Shown here: positions 10,085 through 20,962 of the stretch, piece after piece | How the letters are laid out: each line of letters starts with the position of its first letter | Position numbering within the stretch: the stretch's first letter is position 1 | Assembly (NCBI GenBank): GCA_949825045.1 | Contig: OX463806.1 | Coordinates: 47,144,208-47,208,207, forward strand | DNA: 64,000 bases | Direction: 5' to 3' | Source of the DNA: Argyresthia goedartella | Lineage: Eukaryota; Arthropoda; Insecta; Lepidoptera; Argyresthiidae | Position numbers and translations under genes: made by a program | The notes under the pieces: generated by a model | Told to the model about the DNA's origin: nothing | Seen by the model: only the letters and a program-made list of their open reading frames with translations | Database searches by the model: none

Positions 10085-10570
10085 AGCATTACCGATGCCA
10101 TCAACATCAATCCTTTTCAGGATTGGGCAAAAATTCTTTCGTATGTCCGTATGTGTGTCGGATGTTTTCCTCTACAGTTCTCATTTCTCAACTGATTCTC
10201 GTGAATTTTCGTGACCAGGTTCGATAAATAGATCGTTTTTTTTGTTGAGATTCAGTTTTTGGAAATTTAAAAAAATGCGGAGTTAAGGGGTTTAAACTTA
10301 AATAATAAACCGTTTGGGCTGTAGCGCTTTTTTTTAAGTTTCAAGCCAAACGGCTTGACAGATGATAGACTTGTGGAGATCGTAGAAATGACATAGGTTA
10401 TTTAATTTGAGTGAAAAGGCAATAGGTTGGATTTTAGATGGCATAGTGTAGTTTACAAAGTTGTTGGTGCGGCTTCTTTCATACTCCATGTACGTTACCA
10501 GGTGCATTCATAAGTTTGTATGTGGTATTGATAGAAGAATATTTGTATTTATAATAATTTCACTTGTTCA
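10085..10570. repeat. Interspersed repeat, copy 1 of a ~0.4-0.5 kb family
   Basis: It is shared with 24606-25010 in the same orientation: ctgattctcgtgaatttt, then a gattcagtttttggaaattt block, then a gtagtttacaaagttnttgg-type block and acgtaaccaggt. Part of the same sequence appears reversed at 26845-27070 and inside the element at 35438-35814. There is no coding capacity. It is probably a non-autonomous element related to the short interspersed family with the cggtcaagtgcgagtc head. Confidence 0.6.
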
Positions 10571-10589
10571 TCCGATGAACTTCAAGGGG

Positions 10590-11410
10590 TCGGGGGTGTG
10601 CGGGGGTGGAATTAAGTTCTGCGGCTTACGCTGTTAGGAACATCAGACAAAGCACGGATGTGGCTACATCTAGGCTAGTATATTTTAGTTACTTTCATAG
10701 TGTGATGTCCTATGGTATCTTGTTGTGGGGGAAAGCAGCGGATATTCAAACTATTTTTATTTTACAGAAAAGAGCTATTCGAGCAATTTATAATTTAAAA
10801 CGAACAGACTCCTTAAGAGAGCTTTTTAAAGAAATTGACATAGTAACAGTAGCTAGTCAATTTATTTTCGAAAATATAATGTATGTACGCAAGAACCTTA
10901 CAACATTTTCCAAACTTAGCGATAGCTGTAATGTTTACCTAAGAAATAATCACAGACTATGTGCGCCCCGTTTTAGACTCGCGAAGGTTAGCAATTCTTT
11001 CAAGGGTCAGTGCATTCTCTACTACAATAAGATACCTCTGGAGATTTTGAAATTGCCATTTGAGCAATTTAAAAAGCATGTTAAAGCGACTTTGTCGAAA
11101 AAGGGATATTACAATGTTCAAGATTACTTAAATGACAGGACTGTATGGGGTTAATCTGGCTCAACACAGACCTTGCTGTTAATAATTTTGTAATTATTTA
11201 TTCCAGCTTATTAAATAAAAATAAATCATAATTGTATTAGTTAAGCACAACCTATTTTTAAAAGAGATCTAAAAATCAATCTGTGGGAGTTTCTACGCCA
11301 TTCTTCTCCCACAGTGGCCCAATGTAGAGAAGAGGCAAAAAATGACGTTTGCTAAGAATATGTAAATATCTACAGTAATAAAGTACTTTTGAGTTTGAGT
11401 TTGAGTTTGG
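10590..11410 (+). mobile_element. LINE 3' part (jockey/CR1-like), best-preserved copy
   Basis: An uninterrupted frame at 10606-11154 encodes 182 residues of the post-RT C-terminal domain. It reads LSSAAYAVRNIRQS, then YFSYFHSVMSYGILLWGKAA and IFILQKRAIRAIYNL, then NIMYVRKNLTTF and APRFRLAKVSNSF. It opens with GTG, so it is not a gene start but a 5' truncation point. The catalytic RT core is missing. A 3' UTR follows, with the gtggcccaatgtagagaagagg block, ending in TTTGAG tandem units at 11386-11409. This copy defines the family to which 1541-1690, 5586-6133, 25050-25760 and 59700-60900 belong. Confidence 0.8.
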
Positions 11411-11758
11411 AAAATAATTAAAAAAAAACGCAATGTTCCCGTATCGCTCGCGAGCCACTCGTTTTAGTTTTATTTATCTTAGTGAAGTGGCCAGTTAAGT
11501 GACAGCCAAGAGGTTCCGTACGATAATCAAAGAGGTCTTAATCACTGACTTTTGAGTATCCCATTAACAGGGTGGGTGTTTTTACGTGGCACAGCTATTT
11601 TTATAATTTTCTTCAAAAACTAACACAAACTTTAAATTAGTACTTTACTTGAATCTACTCCCAGAGACGAGTACTGTCTGGTCTATAAATATTGGTACCT
11701 AATTTGTTAGTACCTTATTTATAAAGTGTGAATCTTCATAAAGTGCAAATAACGATCT
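11411..11758. other. No gene seen
   Basis: Unassigned spacer between the plus-strand LINE and the poly(T) that marks the 3' end of the minus-strand I-type LINE. Confidence 0.4.
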
Positions 11759-11899
11759 TTTTTTTTTTTTAATCTTATTTATTTTATAAGCCATACATCT
11801 TATGATTAAGTCAGCTTAAAAATAATTAACAAAGTTACAGTGCTTACAGTATTACTTTAACAAAAGAAAATAACATTAAATAAATCTAAAATTGGTTAG

Positions 11900-14800
11900 T
11901 TACATAAGTATTTTGTAGTGTTCCCATCTGAGATTCAAAGAGGTTATCAAGAAACTTAAGAATCTGTTACTATACTCGACAGTGAACTCTGAGCTTAGAA
12001 TTCGATGGAAAAGGAAGAGAAGATCCCCCTCAGAGCACCGAGTTTCTTCGAGGAGGTCCAGCCTTGGTTGTTCATTTATTTTACACTCGAGAACTAAGTG
12101 AAGGAGGTCCTCCTCCCTCTCACATCGGGTACAATTAGGGTCGTCTCTTTTATTCATAATGAAACTAAATTTGTTAAGTGGGATGTGGTAAGTTCGGGTT
12201 CGGAAGCAAATAACTAGTTCTCTTCTGTTGAAGCTTCGTGAGGCAAACCAAGGTACGCGAGGTGGTTCGTCTACAACGGTTCTGTACCAGATGCCTCTGT
12301 TTTGAGAGCAGTCATTGAAATAGGATTTAAATCTAAAGTAGTTGTCGATTTTCAATTTTGGAAGATGGTCAGTGTAGTGCGGTACCGTGTCGAGAGGTAT
12401 GCCGTTCCGAAGAGCCTCGGATGCAAGTGAGTCTGCTATCTCATTACCCTTGATGCCCACGTGTGAAGGAATCCATTGTAAACGAACTTCAACCCCGTTA
12501 CGTATCATTCTATGGATACATTTAATAATGAGGTAAGTTTCGTGTCTACCGACGATACTGCCCTTAGCACATCCCACTAAATGTTGTAGACTGCTCTTAG
12601 AATCTGTGAAAATTACAATTTTATTACTTGTGGTCGACTCAATGTAGTGTACTGTTTCTTTAATTGCTGTTAGTTCAACCCCCATTATCGGTATACATGG
12701 ATCTTCAATTAGAAACTTCACCCCAAAATTCTCAGCTTCATCATAAAATGCGCAACTAGAGCCGTGTCTAGTTTTGGATCCGTCAGTATATATTTTAGAA
12801 TGGTCTGAGTACTGCATGTTCTAAGTATCTTCGCTAAGTTGTTTAAGGTCATGAGTGGGTAGTTGAGCTTTAGGTTTAATAATAGTGTCCACTCTATGCA
12901 ATATGATTTTGTCCCATGGGAGAGTCTTAATGTCGTGAGAAAGTAAGAATTGGGGTAAAATCTCAGATTTTGACACAATTAGGTTGGAGTACTTTCTGAA
13001 ACTTTCAAGCAAAAGAGGAAGTTGGTTTATACGCCAATAGCTAGCGCCTGTATTTAATGTGTTGTCAAAAACTTCAAACTGTTTTCTCAAGGGGTCGGAT
13101 GCTCTGGAAGAGAGTTTCAGAAAGTATTTGTTACTTAAATAGATTCTTCTCAAATTTAAGGGTAAGATACAAAGTTCGCTTTCCATGGCAAAAATTGGGG
13201 TGTCTCGAATGAAACTTCCACAAAGGCGAAGACATTGGTTTTGGATGACGTCTAACCTTTGCAAAAGTCTAGAGTTGGCGTTGCCATAAATAATGCATCC
13301 GTAATCGAGTCTAGATCGTACCAGTGTTAAATACAGTCTTCTTAGGTGGATCGGATGAACACCCCACTTTGAACTGCTTAATGAGCTAAGGATATTAATG
13401 AACGCAATACATTTTTCGGCAGTTTCTAAAACATGGCGAGTCCAATTCAAGCGGCTATCCACCCAAACGCCTAAAAACTTTGTACAATGTATCACCTCAA
13501 ATTCAATGTTTTTTATTCTTATATTTATATGAGGAACTTTGTATTTTCTAGTAAAAAGGCAAAGTTTAGTTTTGAGAGCGATATTTCTAAACCAATTTCT
13601 TCTAACATAGTTATAAAACTGTTAAGACTTGATTGGATAGTGCTAACACAAAAATCAATATTTTGGTTAACACAATACAAAGCGAAGTCATCGGCATATT
13701 GAGAGACCTTAACTGACTTCATGAGTGTGTTGCATACATTTGTTGTGACTATATTAAATAATATAGGTGACATTGGGTCACCCTGAGCTATACCCTGTCT
13801 ACTTATTCTTATTATTTCCCTCCCATCCCGAAGCCTGTATATCAAATATCTTTCTTTTAAAAATTCTCTTATATATCTACATAGAAACGGATCCACATCA
13901 AAATCAAGTAAAGAGGTAATAAGAGGTTCAATTGCCACATTGTTATAAGCGTTACTTATGTCTGCGTAAGCGCATAAAAGGTATTTTTTGTTGATAAAAG
14001 TAGTTTCGGTGTCTACGATAAATCTACTAAGATTGTCCTGGCATGAAAGTCCACGACGGAAACCCAAAGTGCTATCATTAAATAATTTGTTGCTTTCGAA
14101 ATGGTACTCAAGGCGACGAGTTATCATTAAGTTAAAGGTCTTACAAATACAGTTAATAAGTGAGATGGGACGATACTTAGAAGTATCTGAATTTCTTTTT
14201 GGAATGGCAATCAGTTTGATCCTACGCCATTGTCCTGGTATCTCACCTTTTTTATAGATGGAGTTGAATATGTGTAACATATATTCTTTCGCATTATCGG
14301 GTAAATGGTTAATCATAGAGTAAGTAATGTTATCTAAACCAGCTGATGTGTCTGCTCTTTTAAGAATCAAGTTAAGTTCTGAAAGTGTGAAAGAGAGCGG
14401 ACTGGAATCATTAGTATTAAACTCTAGGGGTTGGAAGTACACGCTATCAGGAGTGAGTTCTGTTACAAAGGAGAGTGCGGCGTTTTCCGGTAAGTATTCT
14501 TTAGGACTTCGGTAACCCTTAAGCCATCTGAGTTTCCTCCAGATCTCACGACTTGGCATATTGCAGTCTATGCTATCACAAAACTGTTGCCAGGAATTTC
14601 TTTTAGCAAGTTTTATTACTTTTCGAGCATAAACAACTTTTTCTCTGTACCTTAAGTAATTTTCAACCGTGCGTGATTTCCTGAATTTTTTAAGAGATAA
14701 TCTTCTCTCTGCTACTGCCTTCGATAAATCAGGATTCCACCAAGGTTTAGGCTTGAATTTGTTAGGGTTATGACTTAATTTAGTACAAGGAATATATTTG

Positions 14801-15310
14801 TTAGTACTTTCTTCAATTATTTCTATGAGTTTATCGTAGCTACTCTGTACGTTGTCTTCAACGTGAAGTTCTCCACAAGCAGACTTAATGTGTTGTGTAT
14901 ACTCTGCCCAGTTGGCCTTTTTGATGTTTCTTTTCGTTTCTTGGCAGTTTTGTGTGTTATCTAACGTTTTAATAGAAATAATAAGATGGTCGCTGTCAAA
15001 AGATTCGTTAGTAACGTTCCAGTCAAAATCGAATGCAAGATCATCACTACAAAAGGAGATATCAGGTGATGTACATATTATATCACCATTGAGCTGAGCA
15101 CAGCGGGTAAAATCTCCATTGTTAAGAAAGACGTAATTATGTTCTAAGATAGTATCTGATAAGAGTCTACCCCGTGTGTCAGTTGTATATGACCAAGCCG
15201 TGTGATGAGTGTTGAAGTCTCCGACGATTAGAGTTTTCTCAGAAAAGTGGCTGAAAAGTTCTTGGTAGTCTCTAACGCTTACTGCTATGTTTGAGGGAGA
15301 GTAGACACCT
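11900..15310 (-). pseudogene. I-type LINE ORF2: endonuclease, reverse transcriptase, RNase H (one frameshift, one stop)
   Basis: The product has, in order, an apurinic-like endonuclease (GDFNTHHTAW, SDHLIIS), an RT (palm motifs LINCICKTF, GFRRGLSCQDNL, ADISNAYNNV, GIAQGDPMSPILFN, YADDFALY) and the post-RT thumb. An RNase H domain follows (YTDGSK, ELTAIKE, FTDSKSSL, WIPSHVGIKGNEIAD), then a CTRCEREEDLLHLVLEC zinc-like tail. Such proteins nick the target and copy the RNA in place. The frame changes once near 13560 (end of the RT fingers/palm, just after the YADD block) and meets one TAG at 12821-12823, ahead of RNase H in the same frame. All catalytic motifs I can see are intact, so inactivation looks recent. 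The first 130 nt of the surviving endonuclease lie at 21077-21207. Confidence 0.85.
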
Positions 15311-15424
15311 TGTATGGTGGGAGCTTGGGAGACAAGTAATAACACAGGTTGCTGGATATCAACTACTCCTTTATTGGTTATAGGTAGGTGCCTTATATAC
15401 TAACGAGCCTAGGTACATGCTACA
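15311..15424 (-). repeat. 3' LTR of the Ty3/Gypsy element (114 bp)
   Basis: It starts TGTAGC and ends CATACA on the element strand (TG...CA). It looks identical to the 5' LTR. The AATAAA signal lies at 15370-15375 on the plus coordinates (TTTATT), positioned to polyadenylate the transcript. Confidence 0.93.
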
Positions 15425-15587
15425 TCTCCCATCGAGAATTAAAAAAAAATACAGATATAGTTTGTTTTTTTTTTTTTTTTTCTTTACATTTATTACATGA
15501 CTAAATTGATTATGTTTTACATACGGTTTACCTTTTGGTTTAATATTACATTGTATATAAGTAGATTATAGTTTGGTTAACATAATT

Positions 15588-18500
15588 TTATTGTAAATAT
15601 AACTTAGTTCTATTCTTATGTACTATTTCATGTTTTCCATTTTTTAAAATCTCTACATTTGGTTGAACATCTTTTAATACTAAGTAGGGCCCTGTATAAA
15701 TAGTATCAAGCTTGTTACCGGTTTCACTTTTTATTAAAATTAAATCATTAGGACTATACTTTATAGGGTTTATATTTTTATCGTAATTAGATTTACGAAC
15801 TAACTTACTATTTAACAAATTACTTCGAGCTTCCTTTTGAGATAACTGCAACCGATATCTAAGTTCTTGTGGGTAACTGTCGTGGTTATATAATGGATCA
15901 ACAGATTGTTTACATAAATTACTAGGTAACTTACATACTTTACCGAATACCAATTCATATGGTGTGTATCCAGTTGACGAATGGACGGAGGTGTTATATG
16001 AGAAACACCAGTATGGTAACCAACTGCTCCATGATGTAGGGTGGTTACCGGTCTGGATACGAAGGAAATTACCTAAACTTTTGTGCGAGTTTTCCAACGC
16101 ACCTATGCTTTGATGGTGGTAAGCTGTTGAATTTAATTTACTAATATTTAAAAGTGTACAAACCTCTTTGAATATTGCAGACATGAACTCGGCTCCTCTA
16201 TCCGTTGCAATCTCGGAAACTAATCCGTACCTTAAAATGAAATTATTTACAAATGATCTCGCTATCTCAGCGGATCCTTTCGTCACCAACGGGTACGCTT
16301 CGACATACTTTGTTAATTCGCATTGTAGCGTTAGAATGTAACTATAATTATTGTCATCTCTATCTAGCGGACCTACAATGTCAAGAAAAACTTTTTGAAA
16401 AGCTGTATGTGCCGTTGAAGTAACCTCCATGGGTTCTTTTATGTAGTGATTCGTATGTTTCTGTTTTTGACACTTATCGCATCTACGTACAAATTCTTTT
16501 ATATCTTTCTCTAATCCTATCCAGAAATAATATTTCCTAATATTATTGTACATTCTTCTAATGCCGGCGTGGCCACTTGTCGGCAAAAGATGGAAATCAT
16601 TTAAGATCACTCTTCTATCGTCTTTGTTTTCTACCTTTATAGTATTTTTTAATATACACATCCGTGGACCGGTCCAACGATCACCTAAATGCTTTATTTC
16701 TTGAGCGATATTTTCTACAATCACCTCATGACCTTCAGTCTTTAATATAAATATTTCTTCAATATCACATTGTTTACAAAACAAACCTAGTTCTCTCACA
16801 AATGCGGCTCGCGTCAATTGCGATCGAGTACGAGGGTGAATATAAATCTTCATTCTGGAAGGAACGTATAAAAACCATTTACTCTCTCTCTCTACATCTT
16901 TCATAATTATTCGACGTAACTCTTTCTCATCCATCAAACACAATTCTACTGATTCTATCGGTTTTTTATGAATATCAACGACCTTTGGTTGATCAGACCT
17001 CCTGTTTGTTGATACTATATCGACCGGCGAATCAGCAGAATTCAATCTTCTCTTCTGAGCCCTCGTCAAAACATTAACTACACACTCACTCATCTCTTTC
17101 AATTCCTGCGACGTCACTTTTATTCTAGACAATGCGTCGGCTACATTATTATCACTACCTTTTACGTATTCCACTGTGAAATCGTACTCCTCAATGATCA
17201 TTCTAAATTTTAATAGCCTACTAGATGGATCTTTCATATTAAATAAATAAACCAATGGTTTGTGGTCCGTTAAAATTTTGAACTTACGCCCATACAAATA
17301 AGGACGAAAATGCTTCACTCCCCAAACAATCGCCAACAGCTCTTTTTCTATGGTAGGATAATTAAGCTCTGCTTTATTAAGGGTTCTACTGGAATATGCC
17401 ACTGGCCTACCATCGTTATTGCATAAGACCGCGCCAATAGCAAATCCAGATGCATCGGTTTGAAGGATGAACTCATTTTGTTCAGAAAAATCGGGGTATT
17501 GAAGTACGGGGGGTGACATGAGTGACTCTTTTAGAGCTAAAAATGAATTTTGACAGTTGCTGTCCCAAACGAAAGGGATACTTTTACGACAAAGTCTATT
17601 TAAGGGATAGGCCTTCTCGGCGAAGTTTGGAATGAATTTACGATAGTAGTTGGCGAATGCTACGAATCTCTTTACTTCTTCTAAATTAATAGGTGCTGGG
17701 TAATCTTTCATGACTCTAATTTTTTCAGGATCTGGCAAGATTCCGTTTCCAGTCACCATGTGACCAAGATAAAGAATTTCTTTCTTTAGGAAATCACATT
17801 TTTCAGGGTTTAATTTTAAATTTACTTCTCTCAACCGGCTAAAAATATCACAAAGATTTTTATTATGATCCTGTAAATTACGGCCAAAAACAATCAGGTC
17901 ATCTAAATAAACAAAACACTTTTCATATGTTAAACCAGACATAGCAAGGGTTATCATTCTTGAGAAAGCATTAGGACTTATCTTAAGTCCCATGGGTAAT
18001 CTTTTCATCTGATACTGCCCTGAACAAAAAGCTGTATATTTTTTACTATCTTCTTCTAAATTTAACTGATAATATCCTGAAAATAAATCTAAGTGGGTAA
18101 AGTATATTGAGGAAGACAATGAGTCTAGAATCTCTGTTATGTTGGGAAGAGGAAACTTATCATCCTGTATCTGGTCATTTACTTTCCTATAGTCTATAAC
18201 TAGGCGCCACTTTTTACTACCATTTTTATCAACTTTCTTCGGCACTAACAGTATGGGACTAGACCATTCCGATTTCGATGGTTCTATTATCCCATCTTCC
18301 AACATTTTGTCAATTTGGTTTTTAATTTCAGATTTTTGTGAATGGGGTAATCTGTACGGTTTTACGAAAACTGGGGTGGCATGAGGTTTTAAATGGATTG
18401 CTTGTTTTAACAAGCTTGTTGAAGTTAACTTGTCTGAAGGCAAGTGAAATATATCTGAAAATTTTGCACACAAACTCTCTATTGACTGTCTCTCCTCTTT

Positions 18501-19289
18501 ATTCATATGATTTAAATTTAATAAGGGAAATAAAGATTTCAGTCTTTCTGAGTTCCTTGGTTTCTTGTCAAAATGACACAAGTTAAAATCATTTAAACAC
18601 TCTACACTGGGGTTAAAATCCTCTAAAGTTACACTTGCTTCAGTGGTATTCAGTATTTTTACTGGAATTTTCCCATCCTGTGGTTTAACAATCATACTGG
18701 CCAAAAATATTCCTGGCTGAATCTCGTTCTGACATATCACACATTCATCTGTCAACATAGTTTCTATGAAATGTATAGATTCTGATCTAGGTGGAACCTT
18801 CAGCGATGTATTTCTATTACCGTTCAATATCGCCAAATCTATTTTCGTACCATTCATACTTGTCATCGATAAAGTCATTGTACTCATATTAATAACACAT
18901 TGATATTTGTTTAAGAAATCGTGTCCTAATATAGCGCTTGCCTTACACGGCAGCGATGCAAATACATAAAAGGCATGTTGAAATACTTTTCCATTAGCTT
19001 CTAACTGTAAACATACATGTCCAATTGTTTCAACGCTCCCGCCAATTCCTTTTATAACTATCTTCTTCTTGTTGAATGGAATATGCAATCGAGTTACAAG
19101 ATCATATGCAATGGCTGATATGGATGCGCCTGTGTCAATCAACCAATGACACAAATAGTTGTGGATGTTTAATTTTACGGTGAGTGAACTGTTACACGCA
19201 AAAATTACATGACTATTTTTATTCTCGAAAAAACTGCTGATTTTCTGAGTTGTTTTGTGTGGTTTCAGGGGTGTTTTCTGACATGACAT
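15588..19289 (-). CDS. pol: Ty3/Gypsy Pol: protease, RT, RNase H, integrase
   Basis: An intact 1233-residue frame. Domains: aspartic protease with DTGAS at about 52-56 and ILGHDFL at about 120; RT with LDLFSGYYQL at about 400 and YLDD at 461-464; RNase H with TDASG at about 611 and a LTDHKPL strand at about 673. Integrase has an HHCC finger (H900, H907, C937, C940) and a D970, D1030, E1066 triad (FLDIVGP, ATDRGAEF, GALENSH). About 110 residues (780-890) between RNase H and integrase match no domain I can name. The frame begins 71 nt inside gag and is +1 relative to it. ATG at 19289 lies in the overlap, so expression could be by +1 frameshifting (a TTTTTTC run is nearby) or reinitiation. No lesions are seen. 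Confidence 0.92.
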   Translation of the reverse strand: MSCQKTPLKPHKTTQKISSFFENKNSHVIFACNSSLTVKLNIHNYLCHWLIDTGASISAIAYDLVTRLHIPFNKKKIVIKGIGGSVETIGHVCLQLEANGKVFQHAFYVFASLPCKASAILGHDFLNKYQCVINMSTMTLSMTSMNGTKIDLAILNGNRNTSLKVPPRSESIHFIETMLTDECVICQNEIQPGIFLASMIVKPQDGKIPVKILNTTEASVTLEDFNPSVECLNDFNLCHFDKKPRNSERLKSLFPLLNLNHMNKEERQSIESLCAKFSDIFHLPSDKLTSTSLLKQAIHLKPHATPVFVKPYRLPHSQKSEIKNQIDKMLEDGIIEPSKSEWSSPILLVPKKVDKNGSKKWRLVIDYRKVNDQIQDDKFPLPNITEILDSLSSSIYFTHLDLFSGYYQLNLEEDSKKYTAFCSGQYQMKRLPMGLKISPNAFSRMITLAMSGLTYEKCFVYLDDLIVFGRNLQDHNKNLCDIFSRLREVNLKLNPEKCDFLKKEILYLGHMVTGNGILPDPEKIRVMKDYPAPINLEEVKRFVAFANYYRKFIPNFAEKAYPLNRLCRKSIPFVWDSNCQNSFLALKESLMSPPVLQYPDFSEQNEFILQTDASGFAIGAVLCNNDGRPVAYSSRTLNKAELNYPTIEKELLAIVWGVKHFRPYLYGRKFKILTDHKPLVYLFNMKDPSSRLLKFRMIIEEYDFTVEYVKGSDNNVADALSRIKVTSQELKEMSECVVNVLTRAQKRRLNSADSPVDIVSTNRRSDQPKVVDIHKKPIESVELCLMDEKELRRIIMKDVERESKWFLYVPSRMKIYIHPRTRSQLTRAAFVRELGLFCKQCDIEEIFILKTEGHEVIVENIAQEIKHLGDRWTGPRMCILKNTIKVENKDDRRVILNDFHLLPTSGHAGIRRMYNNIRKYYFWIGLEKDIKEFVRRCDKCQKQKHTNHYIKEPMEVTSTAHTAFQKVFLDIVGPLDRDDNNYSYILTLQCELTKYVEAYPLVTKGSAEIARSFVNNFILRYGLVSEIATDRGAEFMSAIFKEVCTLLNISKLNSTAYHHQSIGALENSHKSLGNFLRIQTGNHPTSWSSWLPYWCFSYNTSVHSSTGYTPYELVFGKVCKLPSNLCKQSVDPLYNHDSYPQELRYRLQLSQKEARSNLLNSKLVRKSNYDKNINPIKYSPNDLILIKSETGNKLDTIYTGPYLVLKDVQPNVEILKNGKHEIVHKNRTKLYLQ

Positions 19290-20394
19290 TCAAACTTTTA
19301 TTATCGTTGTAGTTCCTGTGCCCTTGATTATTGTAGTAAGACCTACCTTGGTATCTCCCACGTCCTCTTGGTGGTCCACGCCAGTTGTTACTCTGGTGCC
19401 CGCGACCGCCACGGTACTGGTGATGCTGTTGATACTGGTGGTGGCCTCTATAAGCGGATGGACCCCGCGACTGTCCTCTCTGGTATCGCCCACGGCCATT
19501 TCTCTGGTAACGGTTCCCTCTGAAATATCTGTTATTATTATTAGCGTTACTCATACCCATTATTTCTCCTTGGACCGATGATGATGAGACTTCTTCGTCC
19601 TGCGCCGCCTGTATAGCCTCCTTGAGCGAGCTAAAATTCCGGGCAGCTATTATGGTACTCAACCTCTGATTTCGCAATCCGTCGGAAAATTTTTTGATTG
19701 CCGTTTTTTCATTCAGTGATTTTAACACCTGATAACTTGATGTGTTGCCTTCGGCTTGCGAAATAGTTAAGTCTACCATAAGCTCTGATATGGACTTACC
19801 AAACTCTCCTATGGACAAATTATTCTGCCTCATATTTTGTAATTTTGTTTGAATAGCAGTTGCCGATTTCCGTGTTAAAAGGTGCAATTTCATGTCCTTA
19901 ATTAATCCGTCAATGGTTGTATAATTCGTGTTAAGTTTTAATTTAGCTGACTGCGACAATCTGCTTTTCAAAACAAATACTATCAGATTAGCATGATCTT
20001 TTTGTTCAATTACCGATCCATAATATTCAATACCATCGATTAATTGCTTTGTATTATACTCCTCATCCGTCATAATCGGTAACAAGCTTAATGCCGTTTT
20101 CAGGTTAAAAGTCGCCATCTTAATTGGTTTACATAAATTTTCTATCTCAGAATACAATGATTGAAATATCTCACTTAGCACCTCAATAGATTGTATTTCT
20201 CTCTTATCAATCTTACCAGATTTAACTAATTTACTAGTCTCATCTAAGACCTTATTATGAAGTAATACCAATGATTTCGCTTCACCAATTTTTTTTTCTA
20301 GTATATCACCTTTCCTACGACTTGGACCTAGTTTTATTAAATATGTACGTATTCCTTTTAAATCTTCATTTATCTGTTTGAAATTTTCTATCAT
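19219..20394 (-). CDS. gag: Ty3/Gypsy Gag with RG-rich tail
   Basis: A 391-residue ORF starting MIENFKQINEDLKGIRTYLI. The first 270 residues are helical and charged, as expected for a capsid. SLKEAIQAAQDEE and similar helices near residue 265 match the end of insect Ty3/Gypsy capsids. Residues about 290-365 are rich in RG, RGG, YQ and N (for example RYFRGNRYQRNGRGRY). A CCHC zinc knuckle, the usual RNA-packaging motif, is absent, so the RG-rich tail probably replaces it. The frame overlaps the start of pol by 71 nt. Gag assembles the particle in the cytoplasm. Confidence 0.85.
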   Translation of the reverse strand: MIENFKQINEDLKGIRTYLIKLGPSRRKGDILEKKIGEAKSLVLLHNKVLDETSKLVKSGKIDKREIQSIEVLSEIFQSLYSEIENLCKPIKMATFNLKTALSLLPIMTDEEYNTKQLIDGIEYYGSVIEQKDHANLIVFVLKSRLSQSAKLKLNTNYTTIDGLIKDMKLHLLTRKSATAIQTKLQNMRQNNLSIGEFGKSISELMVDLTISQAEGNTSSYQVLKSLNEKTAIKKFSDGLRNQRLSTIIAARNFSSLKEAIQAAQDEEVSSSSVQGEIMGMSNANNNNRYFRGNRYQRNGRGRYQRGQSRGPSAYRGHHQYQQHHQYRGGRGHQSNNWRGPPRGRGRYQGRSYYNNQGHRNYNDNKSLNVMSENTPETTQNNSENQQFFRE

Positions 20395-20552
20395 TTTACA
20401 TTAACTAAAATCAATAATAAATGTATTTTTAAATAAAATATATGGATATGCATAGTTCATTCATAGTTCATTGTTCATTTTAATGTTCATCGTAAGCACT
20501 TACTCACGCGGTACACTCCTATTACACACGCATTTTTGATTTCACTTTTGCA

Positions 20553-20831
20553 CTACACTGTTTCACCCGGCTGCATCCTCCTGAGCTGGAGCTGACCGCT
20601 GGCTGCAATTCTTTGCACCCTCTTGTTGAAACATATATTCATATACCTCGCTACGAAGAACAGTCCCAAAATAATTACTGCCGACATCAACCAAAACAAG
20701 TAATCATTTGTGTGTGTCATATGGAAAATAATATTTTCGTTTTGTTGATGCACTTTATTGATGTACCCGAATTGCGTGATAATGTCCTGCTGGGGTGGTG
20801 GTTTCGCGGTGGTAGTTGAAGTATTCCCCAT
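20553..20831 (-). CDS. Small MG-start, single-membrane-span ORF upstream of gag
   Basis: This 92-residue product starts MGNTSTTTAKPPPQQ. Gly at 2 and Ser/Thr at 5-6 fit an N-myristoylation signal. A hydrophobic span DYLFWLMSAVIILGLFFVAR follows (about 43-62), then a basic tail (KRVQRIAASGQLQLRR). It lies between the primer-binding site and gag, about 130 nt after the LTR. It is not gag, pol or a classical envelope, and I do not recognise a named family. The role is unknown; membrane targeting is inferred from the sequence. The plus-strand Ty3 remnant carries a protein of the same architecture at 57539-57883, but after pol. Because the element looks young and intact, the ORF is probably maintained. 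Confidence 0.7.
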   Translation of the reverse strand: MGNTSTTTAKPPPQQDIITQFGYINKVHQQNENIIFHMTHTNDYLFWLMSAVIILGLFFVARYMNICFNKRVQRIAASGQLQLRRMQPGETV

Positions 20832-20950
20832 TTTGTATTATTTATAATTTCACTTTTTCATTATAATAGTTTTTAATTTTTGTTAGATGTCCACACGCGC
20901 GAATAAACTGAACTGAACTCAATCACCGCCTCTCGCGCAAGCCCGAAATG

Positions 20951-20962
20951 GCAAGGTCGCCA
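20951..20962 (-). promoter_or_regulatory. Primer-binding site of the Ty3/Gypsy element
   Basis: TGGCGACCTTGC follows the 5' LTR with no spacer. TGG pairs with the CCA end of a tRNA primer, as in other LTR elements. TGGCGACC is of the tRNA-Arg type known from mdg1/412-like elements, but the primer identity is inference. Confidence 0.65.

Noticed and set aside
10606..11154. Host gene of 182 residues
   Set aside because: It opens with GTG at a truncation point, and several decayed copies occur in the window with LINE tails.
20553..20831. Envelope gene of the Ty3 element
   Set aside because: It has only 92 residues, lies before gag, and shows no signal peptide, cleavage site or ectodomain; a small membrane accessory protein fits better.
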